The translations under genes were made by a program, and so were the position numbers. The notes below the pieces were generated by a model. It did not search any database. It saw only the letters and a list, made by a program, of their open reading frames with translations, and was not told the origin of the DNA. This document shows, piece by piece, positions 48,269-57,370 of a stretch of 64,000 nt of DNA; positions within the stretch are counted from its first letter, which is position 1; each line of letters starts with the position of its first letter. Source of the DNA: Meconema thalassinum (Eukaryota; Arthropoda; Insecta; Orthoptera; Tettigoniidae); NCBI GenBank assembly GCA_946902985.2, contig CAMPQE020000056.1, forward strand, positions 372,001-436,000. The letters are read 5' to 3'.

Positions 48269-49135
48269 AGTTTATAGTAGTCATGATCTTTTTTACCAGA
48301 ATGTGATTTGAGTAAATGTAATTTCTAATCCTTAGCAGTGAGTAGTCAGTTAGTCTTGGTTCAGACAAGCGTAAACAGTTCTCCAATGAATCAGAGATCA
48401 AGATTTTCATTATGAAACAGTTGTGTAACCAATTAGGTATCGGTACTTGATAGCTTTACACTTGAATAAAAATTCCAACATATCTGACATGAATTACATG
48501 ATTTGAAAGTTGAGAAAGAATATCCAATCAACCATTGTAGTTACAATGTCAAACACACAAAGACAAAATCAGCATGAACTTTTAAGTTACAGGAAAATTC
48601 TATGAAATAGACTATGCAGGAAATTTGGAAATACACATCAGAAGTTTGCAACCCCATCCTTCTAGCCTATATAAATTATCGACATGGAAAGTGTGCACTG
48701 CCCCTAACATTAAACCAATTTATCAGTAACACAAGTCAACAATCAAAACATTTTGTGTTTTGTCTATCATTTAATGCATATATTCTGTCTACATTGAACA
48801 GTAACAAAAAAAAAACGCCATTCATAATTAATTAAGTTTGCTTTAATTCTTTATGTAATGATATATACATATTTAAAGTTTTGGCTGACTGTTCAGGGTG
48901 AATCGACTTTGAACACATAAGAGAGCGAATATTTTAAGACTTAACCTCAGCTCACCTAACATAACCTAAATTTACCTAACCTAACCTTGTCATATAGGTA
49001 AGAAACGGGTCAAGCTATGCTTTCGACTACCGAGTTTCAGCTACTCTTCAAGGTTACTCTCCCGAACATTGCCGGAGACTGCTGATAAACACTTATGTTC
49101 CCACGGCGGCGGCGCGCAACGACTTATATGACGCG
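48269..49135. other. Inner left arm without recognised gene
   Basis: AT-rich sequence mirrored at 49400-50263. It contains an A run (48806-48814, mirrored as T run near 49720) and the CCTAACCTAACC-type stretch near 48941-48989. The 73-residue frame at 48614-48835 has no known domain and is interrupted in the mirror copy; I do not call it. Confidence 0.4.
48941..48989. repeat. CCTAACC-type run (mirrored at 49543-49591)
   Basis: Degenerate TTACCTAACCTAACC motifs on the plus strand, GGTTAGGTTAGG in the mirror. It resembles the TTAGG insect telomere unit and the AGGTTAGGTTAGG motif dispersed in many insect genomes, but it is short and imperfect. Confidence 0.6.
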
Positions 49136-49395
49136 CTTTCCCCTTTTCATTGATCCCTGTTGATTTGTCCCTTTGGACTGGTCCCTGTTGACTAGCCCCT
49201 TTTGGACGGGCCCTTTTTGAATGGAGTCATTTTTGATGGGTCCCTGTGGACAGGTCCTTTTGGCTGATTCCTTTGGACCAGTCCACAGGGACCCATCAAA
49301 AATGATTCCATTCAAAAAGGGCCCGTCCAAAAGGGGCTAGTCAACAGGGACCAGTCCAAAGGGACAAATCAACAGGGATCAATGAAAAGGGGAAA
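49136..49395. repeat. Palindrome centre: degenerate 14-15-bp quasi-palindromic repeats
   Basis: Both arms converge here on a loop. GATGGGTCCCTGTGGAC (49235-49251) pairs with 49281-49297, and GGTCC/GGACC at 49253-49257 and 49275-49279 continue the pairing, leaving about 17 unpaired bases around 49266. The flanks are built of 14-15-bp units of the type GTCCCTTTTGGACTG and GTCCCTGTTGACTA, each close to a small palindrome itself. No coding potential. Confidence 0.9.
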
Positions 49396-50263
49396 GCGCG
49401 TCATATAAGTCGTTGCGCGCCGCCGCCGTGGGAACATAAGTGTTTATCAGCAGTCTCCGGCAATGTTCGGGAGAGTAACCTCGAAAAGTAGCTGAAACTC
49501 GGTAGTCGAAAACATAGCTTGACCCGTTTCTTACCTATATGACAAGGTTAGGTTAGGTAAATTTAGGTTATGTTAGGTGAGCTGAGGTTAAGTCTTAAAA
49601 TATTCGCTCTCTTATGTGTTCAAAGTCGATTCACCCTGAACAGTCAGCCAAAACTTTAAATATGTATATATCATTACATAAAGAATTAAAGCAAACTTAA
49701 TTAATTATGAATGGCGTTTTTTTTTTTGTTACTGTTCAATGTAGACAGAATATATGCATTAAATGATAGACAAAACACAAAATGTTTTGATTGTTGACTT
49801 GTGTTATTGATAAATTGGTTTAATGTTAGGGGCAGTGCACACTTTCCATGTCAATAATTTATATAGGCTAGAAGGATGGGGTTGCAAACTTCTGATGTGT
49901 ATTTCCAAATTTCCTGCATAGTCTATTTCATAGAATTTTCCTGTAACTTAAAAGTTCATGCTGATTTTGTCTTTGTGTGTTAGACATTGTAACTACAATG
50001 GTTGATTGGATATTCTTTCTCAAATTTCAAATCATGTAATTCATGTCAGATAAGTTGGAATTTTTATTCATGTGTAAAGCTATCAAGTACCGATACCTAA
50101 TTGGTTACACAACTGTTTCATAATGAAAATCTTGATCTCTGATTCATTGGAGAACTGTTTACGCTTGTCTGAACCAAGACTAACTGACTACTCACTGCTA
50201 AGGATTAGAAATTACATTTACTCAAATCACATTCTGGTAAAAAAGATCATGACTACTATAAAC

Positions 50264-50335
50264 TGCTACCACTCTTCCACCACTTTGCTAACACTTTTCT
50301 ACCATTTGACTCTCACTTTTGCTCTTACTTTAAAC
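50264..50335 (+). repeat. Short degenerate 11-bp repeat tract before FLYWCH copy 1 (right)
   Basis: CTACCACTCTTCCACCACTTT-type units followed by TTTAAACTGCACATA, about 75 bp before the ATG at 50410. Mirror of 48203-48268. Confidence 0.7.
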
Positions 50336-50409
50336 TGCACATACTACTAACAATCATTTTTATTATCGATTTAACTTTACTAGAGATTAGTTTATGCTTA
50401 ACAGTTGAC

Positions 50410-51111
50410 ATGGAAGTATCAACGACTAGCTATGGTAAGCCATGTGCTTACTATAAAGGATATGCATATATTGTAAAAAGAACTAATAAAAATGGAACTG
50501 TTATTTGGTGCTGTTCGAAACAACGATCTAAAAAGTGTCGAGGAATGATTAAGACAAAAGGTTCCAACATACTTATTTCAATCAATCATCATTGTAAATC
50601 TCAAAATAATACTCATTTAAATGGACAAAATACTCTAACCAAGGTAAGAAAGCAAGACCAAGAGAAAAATAATGTGGCTCAAGATAGTGCTTTGTTTGTT
50701 AAAGAGCATTTATTATCTCCTGAAAAAGACATGTTAGGACAGTCGTTATCGTCTAAGAAACCTCTAACACTATCAAAGACAACACAAACTATGCCAAAGG
50801 TTGTTGAATTGCAAGATGAACAAAAAGGATTAGATAGTAATAGTGATGATGATTATATTGATGATAATTATATTGATGATGATAACCATGATGATGATTA
50901 TGATGATAATGATGATGATGATGATGATGATGATGATAATGGTTTACACCCAAAAAAATCATTTGTTAAATTTGTTTACTGGAACAATCCCAATAAGCTA
51001 CTCCAGCGGCTTCAGTACTTGCATACCTGTAAACAAGCTGGTCATACTAAATATGAGGAAGAACTTTTGGATATAGAAAATGAGCTTCGTAATGCTAAAA
51101 TTATAGTGTAA
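50410..51111 (+). CDS. FLYWCH zinc-finger protein, copy 1 (intact)
   Basis: A 233-residue open frame starting at ATG in GACATGGAAG. Residues about 14-62 form a FLYWCH finger: YYKGYAY, W33 with C35, C43, and H60/H61-C62. A basic, Ser/Thr-rich linker follows (78-135), then a strongly acidic Asp tract (146-176) read from a GAT microsatellite. A C-terminal helical part with LQYLHTCKQ and EELLDIENELRNAK is predicted amphipathic. The FLYWCH family mediates DNA or protein binding in the nucleus and is also found attached to Mutator-like transposases; no transposase core is present here. It is the only full-length copy in the palindrome. Possible roles are repression or recognition of element DNA, or a captured host gene. 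Function is not established. Confidence 0.75.
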   Translation: MEVSTTSYGKPCAYYKGYAYIVKRTNKNGTVIWCCSKQRSKKCRGMIKTKGSNILISINHHCKSQNNTHLNGQNTLTKVRKQDQEKNNVAQDSALFVKEHLLSPEKDMLGQSLSSKKPLTLSKTTQTMPKVVELQDEQKGLDSNSDDDYIDDNYIDDDNHDDDYDDNDDDDDDDDDNGLHPKKSFVKFVYWNNPNKLLQRLQYLHTCKQAGHTKYEEELLDIENELRNAKIIV

Positions 51112-51159
51112 TGAATCCATGTAACCGCTTAAACTATTTCTTAACAATACATGTAATAT

Positions 51160-51408
51160 TTTCTACCACTTTGCTACCACTTTGCTACCACTTTTCTAGT
51201 TTGCTACCACTTTTCTACCACTTTGCTACCACTTTTCTACTACTTTTCTGCCACTTTTCTACCACTTTTCTAGTTTGCTACCACTTTTCTACTACTTTTC
51301 TGCCACTTTTCTACCACTTTTCTACCACTTTGCTACCACTTTTCTACCACTATGTTACCAATTATCTACCACTTTGCTACCACGTTTCTACCACTTTTCT
51401 ATCACTTT
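51160..51408 (+). repeat. 11-bp tandem repeat upstream of FLYWCH copy 2 (right)
   Basis: CTACCACTTTT/CTACCACTTTG units, the mirror of 47099-47367. It begins about 50 bp after the stop of FLYWCH copy 1. The two tracts differ in unit order and number, showing that they have evolved separately. Confidence 0.93.
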
Positions 51409-51512
51409 AAACTGTACATATTAAATATAAAAGCCAACGCTAAATAATTCTATTACCAGAACAGAGATAACCTTTGTAGTGTGCAAATCATACTAACAGG
51501 TTAGTTACTACT

Positions 51513-51908
51513 TTGGAACTTACTACAACTAACCGAGGTAAACAACGTGTACTCTATAAAGGCTAATCTTATAACTATAGACGACAAAATGTAAAAGGAA
51601 TACTATTCTGGCAATGCTCAAAACAGAGGTCAACAAAATGTCGAGGCAATATGAAAAGTAGAAATAGTGTGGTTTTAAGTGTGAGTGATCATCAATGTAG
51701 TGCTCCAGACAAAACACTGATGGTGTTGACAAAAAATCATCAGAATGCTAAAAAGTTAGTACAAGAGAAAGATGTTGCTACTCAAAATAGTGCATTGTTT
51801 GTTGAGCAACGTTTAACCCCTGTTGTAAAAGTTATGTTGTATCCATCTTCCACGCCTCAAGAGTCATCAACATCACAGACTATGCAAGAAGTAGTGTTGT
51901 TGTTTTAA
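51513..51908 (+). pseudogene. FLYWCH copy 2, right arm, premature stop
   Basis: Mirror of 46596-46991. The start position is again TTG (51513). Codon 18, a conserved Tyr in the left arm (TAC), is TAA here (51564-51566), ending the frame inside the zinc finger. Downstream the frame stays open to 51908 with W33, C35, C43, H60 and C62 equivalents still encoded. Confidence 0.85.
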
Positions 51909-52228
51909 GGGGCTGAACTACAAAGCCATCTGCCCTTGATATGCAAGTGGATCGAAAGGGACTAAATAGTTATAGACAAAAGAGAGTTGTAGTTTGTATA
52001 TAACTATTGTACAAGTACTTACATTAAATAAATAAAAATAGTGTATGTGTATTGTCTGTTTATCTTAATTGCTATCCCTATGTCCCACTATTAATGCAAT
52101 TGTTAACCATCAACAGTCTCTGACTATGTTCGCAAAGAGAGTGACCTTAAACAATACACTCTATCTATGGTTTGTGTACCGAGTACACAATAATACAGCG
52201 TGGTCAAGCCATGTTGAGGCAATAGTTA

Positions 52229-52314
52229 TATCAGGTAAGGGATTCGAACCCTTGCTTTCTTGTACAGAAAATTTGAACTTAAGTCAAACACCATAACCAC
52301 TCGGTCAACCTGAC
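52229..52314 (-). tRNA. tRNA-Leu(UAA), right-arm copy, well-formed cloverleaf
   Basis: 86 nt on the minus strand. Acceptor GTCAGGT pairs with ACCTGAT (one G-U) and the discriminator base is A, as for Leu. The D stem is ACC/GGT with loop GAGTGGTTAT. The anticodon arm is TTTGA-CTTAAGT-TCAAA (anticodon TAA). A long class II variable arm TTTCT-GTACA-AGAAA is present. The T arm is AAGGG-TTCGAAT-CCCTT, fully paired. The A-box and B-box promoters are internal. No strong T run follows at once. It could be a functional gene carried on the mobile palindrome or a recently captured copy. Confidence 0.88.
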
Positions 52315-55300
52315 AGTTACTAATTTAATTATTTTTGTGGACTTGAGTGTTTATAAAACTTTTTCCAGTATACATTGACTAAACCACTTGTTTGTTTTGA
52401 AATATAGATTTTGTTTTGTTTGACCATAACATTGCAGTTATGAGTCTTGTGAACTGGGTGTTTAATATAGGGTTCAAGGCATTTTAAAATAATTTTAGAA
52501 AAGCTCTTAGGTATCGTGTCATGGGTTTTAGTAATGCATTACTGTTCGTTGACTAACATTTACCGTTACACAACATTATTTTGGTGAGCTCTACATGTTG
52601 TTGTTTGAGTCGTCAGTCTTTTGACTGGTTTGATGCAGATCTCCATGCCTCCCTCCCCCGAGCGAAACGTCTCATCTCTATATAGCTACCACACCCTACA
52701 TTCAAGGCTATCTGTTTAACATATTATAACCTTGGATCTCCCCTACAAGCTCTTGGGTTCAATTCCTAGATTTAACACAAACTTTTAAAAGTGGTATGAC
52801 AACTAAAACTAGTCTACTCAGTCTCGGGTGGTCCAAATAAGTAGAGAGTGTTTGATTCACACCTCAACCATAGAGCACCATGTTCTTTTTTTTAAATAAT
52901 GATAGCCATTTGTTCAATTTCACATTTCACACATTGCAAGTTGTCAATTTTCCATTTGCATTTTTTTAAATGACAGTTTGATGTTTTTCAATTTCATGAT
53001 ATGGAAACATGGATTTTTCCATTTTCATATTTACACATTTGTCAATTTCCCATTTGCATATATTTTCTTAAATGTCCGTTTAAGGTTTTTAAATTTTGTC
53101 TATATGGAAACATGGATTTTCCATTTTGCTGTTTACAAATTTTTTATATATTTATTTTGTGTATGTTGAAAAAAATCGATATTTCCAAAACAAGATTTTT
53201 ATTTTTCATTTTATGATTTTGTAAATGATCTTAATGTGAGTGCTTGACCATGGATTTTCCATTTTGCTGTTTACAAATTTTTTATATATTTATTTTGTGT
53301 ATGTTGAAAAACGATATTTCCAAAACAAGATTTTTTATTTTTCATTTTATGATTTTGTAAATGATCTTAATGTGAGTGCTTGAACATGGCAATAATACAG
53401 TCTATCTATGTGTTAGCGGAACCATAGAGTCTTATTACTACTGCAAGTAAGAATGTTTTACAAAATAACGGCTATCTACCACTGCATTTGAAAAACAAAA
53501 CTATTGAAAAAAAAACTAAAATACTATTTACCATTCATTCATATATGTGTTAATTCTCCCTCTCCCCACCCTACCTCATCGTATTTTCTCTGGTCAAATT
53601 ATCAATGCTACCCATACATACACTAGCTTTCTATAGCTCTCTCTATATATATGTTTTCTCTGCTCCACAAGATACAAATTATGGTTGCTGGATTGTATCC
53701 TGCACTGTTTATGCGACATACCATTGCCAGTTCATAAAACCGTTAGGTAGTTCTCTACACATAGCGATTTTACCACTGCTCTACCTACGCATTTTGCTTT
53801 CTTACAGGCTAGTATGCGATAGGCAGCATTAACGGTATATCAAACCCAGTCCACCTTTGTATTTGCAATCTAAGTAATAATTTGAAAAGAGACAAGTGTA
53901 ATCAGTTTTAAACATTATCTCTGCTTTTTTGTTTGTTTGTTTATGACATGTATATTAACCTAAAATCAAACCCTAGTCTATCTTAGTGATAGGCTAACAG
54001 TTTAACCACTGCGTCACCATACCCTTCTTTCTTAGTTTGATTCATTCTAGGCCTTAGAGCTAGAAATCGAGTTACGATCTCCAGTGCAAGAGGCACATGT
54101 GCTCACCACTATAGCATGTAATAGTTAGCTGGTAACATTAGACAAACGAAAATGATTGTATTTCTGTTAGCCAAGCATTTCTGTCATTTGCCTACTGTGT
54201 GAGCACTGCCAGCAAGACAGGTTAGTTTAGAACAAGCGTGTGTGTGTGTGTGTATAGATTATTAGCCTCAAGTATTTAAAGCTTGTTGTGTGTAGCGTCC
54301 ATCTTGCTCAGTAACCACTGAGTAAGTTTTAACAGTTAACTCATAAAAACTGCATAGGATAGTTGTGTGTGTGTGGTTCATGTACTTGGGAATATGCATT
54401 AGCACCATGCGCTAGCTTTACCTTACCCTCTAGAGGTAGAGCGTTATCCCTCCTTTTAGACATTGCCAATGACAGCATTCCCCCACAAGTTTTACACTTA
54501 AGCCCTTGGTTTGTTCTTGATTAGGTTTGGTTTGCTTTAGGCTTGGTTTGGTTCAGTTGGGTTTGATTCGACTTGGTTCAGTTTAGTTTAATGTAGTCAC
54601 CATTTTTTTATTTTTAGCTACACTCTTTAACCAATTAATTAATGATAGTCTACTCTTAATTCTTGAATCGATAAATTGAATTTTGTGTGCACCGTTTGTC
54701 AATTCATGCCTACAACCTATACTCCCTATGTACTACAGTCAGATCTGAAAACAAGTTCCAATGGTCAAAGACGTGTCAGTCACCATACATATATCGTACA
54801 ATAATTCTATCTTTACCTAGCTAGATTTCGTCACTCACAGTAAACATATTACATTATGGTTTTGCAATATATTAAGAAAAGCAAAAGTCCATGATCTTGT
54901 TGTTTTGGGTCTTTTTTGGGGAAATTCATAAGCCATAAAAAGAATGACATCATGTCAAGTTCTGAGTGGATCTTGTATGTCAAAATCCCATTATCGGTTT
55001 ATAAAATCTCAAGGCCATGCCCTAGCAGTTTTGGATTATTTCAATCAATGAGTCCACCATAGGAAACATTGAAAAAAAAAATACCCTTAAAACAAGTCGT
55101 CACATGACCCTCTCCGAACAATGCTTCGCAAAATATAAATTCATCCATTGAACATGATCGGCGACATCATCCTAGCTTCCCCCTCCCACCATGGTTGCCA
55201 TATCGTTTGACCTTCAAGTGTCCTCAGCATCTCTGTGCTTTTTTTCATTGCCCTGTTGTCAAGTCAGATCAACGCCTTCCAATAAGCTCAAATAACATTC

Positions 55301-55780
55301 ACATCCTGTCAGTCTGCCCCAGCAAGTTTGTTTTCTATACTCACTTAAAGCAACATATAACCAAGTTCTGTTTGTTCTAAAGCCAACTTCATCGGATCAA
55401 GGAATTATCATTTGTCATGTCACTCATAATCGTTTACACGTTAAAGACCCCCTTCAGGGGGTTTAGGAATTAGGAATTCCATCATAGGAAATATCAGAAA
55501 ACGAACCCTCGACCCGCCGTCTCATCGAAATAGCGAATACTGTATTGGTATATCACCACCGTGGCCAGTAATAGCTTCGTTGAAACACGTGCCCAGTGGT
55601 ATCGTCTCTTTCTATCTACAACTACGCGTCATGAACATTTTAGACACATTTAACAAAAGTTTTAAAAACTGAAATGTTTTCAACATAAGTGTCGTTAGGC
55701 CCTTTCGCATTTTTTAAAACATAAATACTATATTCGAAAGGAGGGGGGGGGGGGGGAGGGGCGTCACCCCGAGTCCTACG
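52315..55780. other. Right-arm stretch, mirror of the left arm, no protein gene
   Basis: Mirror of 41990-46189 without the mariner. It holds the GT microsatellite near 54237-54252, the mirrored tRNA-like remnants (53955-54116), the direct repeat pair near 53120-53390 and a G-rich run near 55743-55757. Reading frames here are mirrored AT-rich noise. Confidence 0.5.
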
Positions 55781-56360
55781 ACCCCTCGTATACGTCTCTG
55801 GCTTTATTGGTTTGTGAGATATAACAGAAAGTCTAAAATCATGGTTTTACCCCCAAAAATCCTGTTTCCCTCATTCGCAAAACTCTAACCTATTAATAAC
55901 ATATAAAGGGCTTCGAGACAAGTGATTTGACACGTCACACGTCCAAATCCGACCTTGCATTTGAGAGATATCGGCAAACTTCGTAGGAAAGTAGGCGACT
56001 ATCTGGCTCTCTCGTCACCACCAAAACCCCTTCTTATCAATCATTTTTTGCAAAGAGCTCGCCCTCTTACAAAAATCCCCAGTGCGCATGCGTAAAAAAC
56101 AAAAACAAAAATGTTCATCCATAGCGGCAGCCATAAAAACGCATGCGCTATATGAGCAACAACGTTTAGTTCATTTTAGCAGCGCACCTTATACATGTCT
56201 CATTTGAAAAGAGGCTTTCACTAAAAAATTAAAATTTCACCCCCTAGTAGGGGTAGGTTTTATTTAGGGGTTGAAATGAGTGGTCCATTGGAAAGAGGGC
56301 GTCAACCCGAGTCCAACGACACCTCATTTGTCAAAATCGGACCATGCGTTTGAGAGATAT
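55780..56360 (-). repeat. Subterminal repeats of the palindrome (right end)
   Basis: Mirror image of the left-end set. The inverted ATATCTCTCAAACGC motif lies near 56345, 55960 and 55820, and the terminus-like palindrome ACCCCCTAGTAGGGGT lies at 56239-56254. Confidence 0.6.
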
Positions 56361-56568
56361 TAATTATTTCAATTTCGCGCGGCGGCCATGTTGGTTTGTT
56401 GGGCACAGGAGTGTCAAGTGGGGCAGAACCATCACTACCCCCCTACTAGCATTCTTATTCCGACAGACTTTGAAGTGTAAAGACGTGTATTCCGGGAGAG
56501 TTGAGTCCCGAGGAATTAGCCGAGTGCGGTGAACACCACTCGAGGGTACAGTGCCGTTGAGGCCAAGA

Positions 56569-56578
56569 ATATATATAG
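56569..56578 (+). promoter_or_regulatory. Probable LTR TATA box
   Basis: AATATATATAG followed by a GC-containing stretch. It is preceded by an imperfect hairpin CGAGTG/CACTCG (56521-56542). This is the most promoter-like stretch in the LTR and fits a U3/R boundary. Confidence 0.45.
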
Positions 56579-57049
56579 AAGCCCGCTCGTAAACTAGGTG
56601 AAGTTAAGCGAAGGCAAAATTAGTCTGTTTTGAGATATTCTTCAAGGTATTGAAACGAAATTGTATACGGAATTTACTGATAGACTTGGGGTATCACTTT
56701 ATCAAGTTTTAGAATTATGAGTTCGCATAATTAGGCAGTTATCATACATTATATAGCTGCTGAGAAAGTTGCGTATCTCAGTTGAGATAAACACGTTTGG
56801 TGCGACGAGATTGCAGTTTATACAAGTCCATGTTACAGAGATAAAGTGAGTAGCAAAGTGTTATATACATGAACATTGAGACTTTTTATTATTTGGACAC
56901 CATAATGGCTACTAATATTCATCAAGAGGAATTATCATTAAACATAGTGAAGATGTTTAGTATGATGGACTAGAAAATGTATGCGATTGGGGTATGTTAA
57001 TACAGAGTTGTGATTAGACAACATGGAAGAACGTTAATTAACGTCCGAA

Positions 57050-57370
57050 ATGAGTATAACATCTAAGATGTCTTCAGAATCGAGCATACATGAAACATAT
57101 TACCTTCCAGTACAATTACTGTATTTTCATGTACATACACTTTCAACTATGAGCAAATATTACCTTTCATTGACCAACTACATGAACATTAACATCTACG
57201 ATTGTGATTCGATCTACAACTTACAAATTTTGCGGTGAAACTATAGCGAATACATTGCTCGATAATAATAATCCATCTACACAAGTTATTCACAAGTCGT
57301 GGTATGGAATGACAATGGAACAAGTTATTGTCAAATTAGCTAATGAAGATTATTTCCCAGAATTTTGATG
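57050..57370 (+). pseudogene. Unidentified coding-like remnant in the LTR
   Basis: A short frame (57050-57238) is followed in another frame by a stretch encoding FCGETIANTLLDNNNPS and then SWYGMTMEQVIVKLANEDY, ending with TGA near 57367. The second part is compositionally protein-like, with a faint resemblance to the N-terminal domains of viral BRO/MSV199-type proteins, which I cannot confirm. It is followed by a T-rich stretch ending TTTCCTGCAG (57452), a plausible splice acceptor. Confidence 0.25.

Larger units (their letters stand above)
41328..49251 (+). repeat. Palindrome left arm
   Basis: Inverted partner of 49281-56447. It differs from the right arm by scattered substitutions, small indels (for example about 9 bases in the mirrored sequence at 44700-44710, absent from the right arm near 53795), a copy-number change in the 11-bp repeat, and the 713-bp mariner at 42985-43697 found only here. 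FLYWCH copy 2 is open in this arm and copy 1 is frameshifted. Confidence 0.93.
41328..56447. mobile_element. Giant palindromic element with 6-bp target duplication
   Basis: The sequence from 41328 inward matches the reverse complement from 56447 inward at high identity all the way to a centre near 49266. Both ends read AGTAGGGGGGTAGTGATGG. The six bases AGCATT occur directly outside each end (41322-41327 and 56448-56453), so the unit inserted as a whole into the 3' LTR. Arms are about 7.2 kb each once the left-arm mariner is discounted. Each arm holds two FLYWCH zinc-finger genes, a tRNA-Leu and decayed tRNA-like pieces. AG termini and a 6-bp duplication are Polinton/Maverick traits, yet no Polinton core gene is visible. 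A foldback element of another superfamily or an integrated head-to-head dimer of a linear hairpin replicon remain possible. Confidence 0.88.
49281..56447 (-). repeat. Palindrome right arm
   Basis: Inverted partner of the left arm. It keeps the empty mariner site near 54790 (GATATATGTATGG on the mirrored strand). The tRNA-Leu of this arm has a fully paired T stem, and FLYWCH copy 1 is intact, while FLYWCH copy 2 has a premature TAA. Confidence 0.93.

Noticed and set aside
48941..49591. Telomere at the palindrome centre
   Set aside because: The CCTAACC-type runs are short, degenerate and about 300 bp off-centre; they match a motif common in insect genomes.
41328..56447. Palindrome as sequencing or assembly artefact
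   Set aside because: A mariner with its own TA duplication is present in one arm only, arms differ by scattered changes, and a 6-bp target duplication flanks the whole unit.
41328..56447. Canonical Polinton/Maverick
   Set aside because: No polymerase B, integrase, ATPase, protease or capsid frame was found in either arm; only the ends and target length fit.
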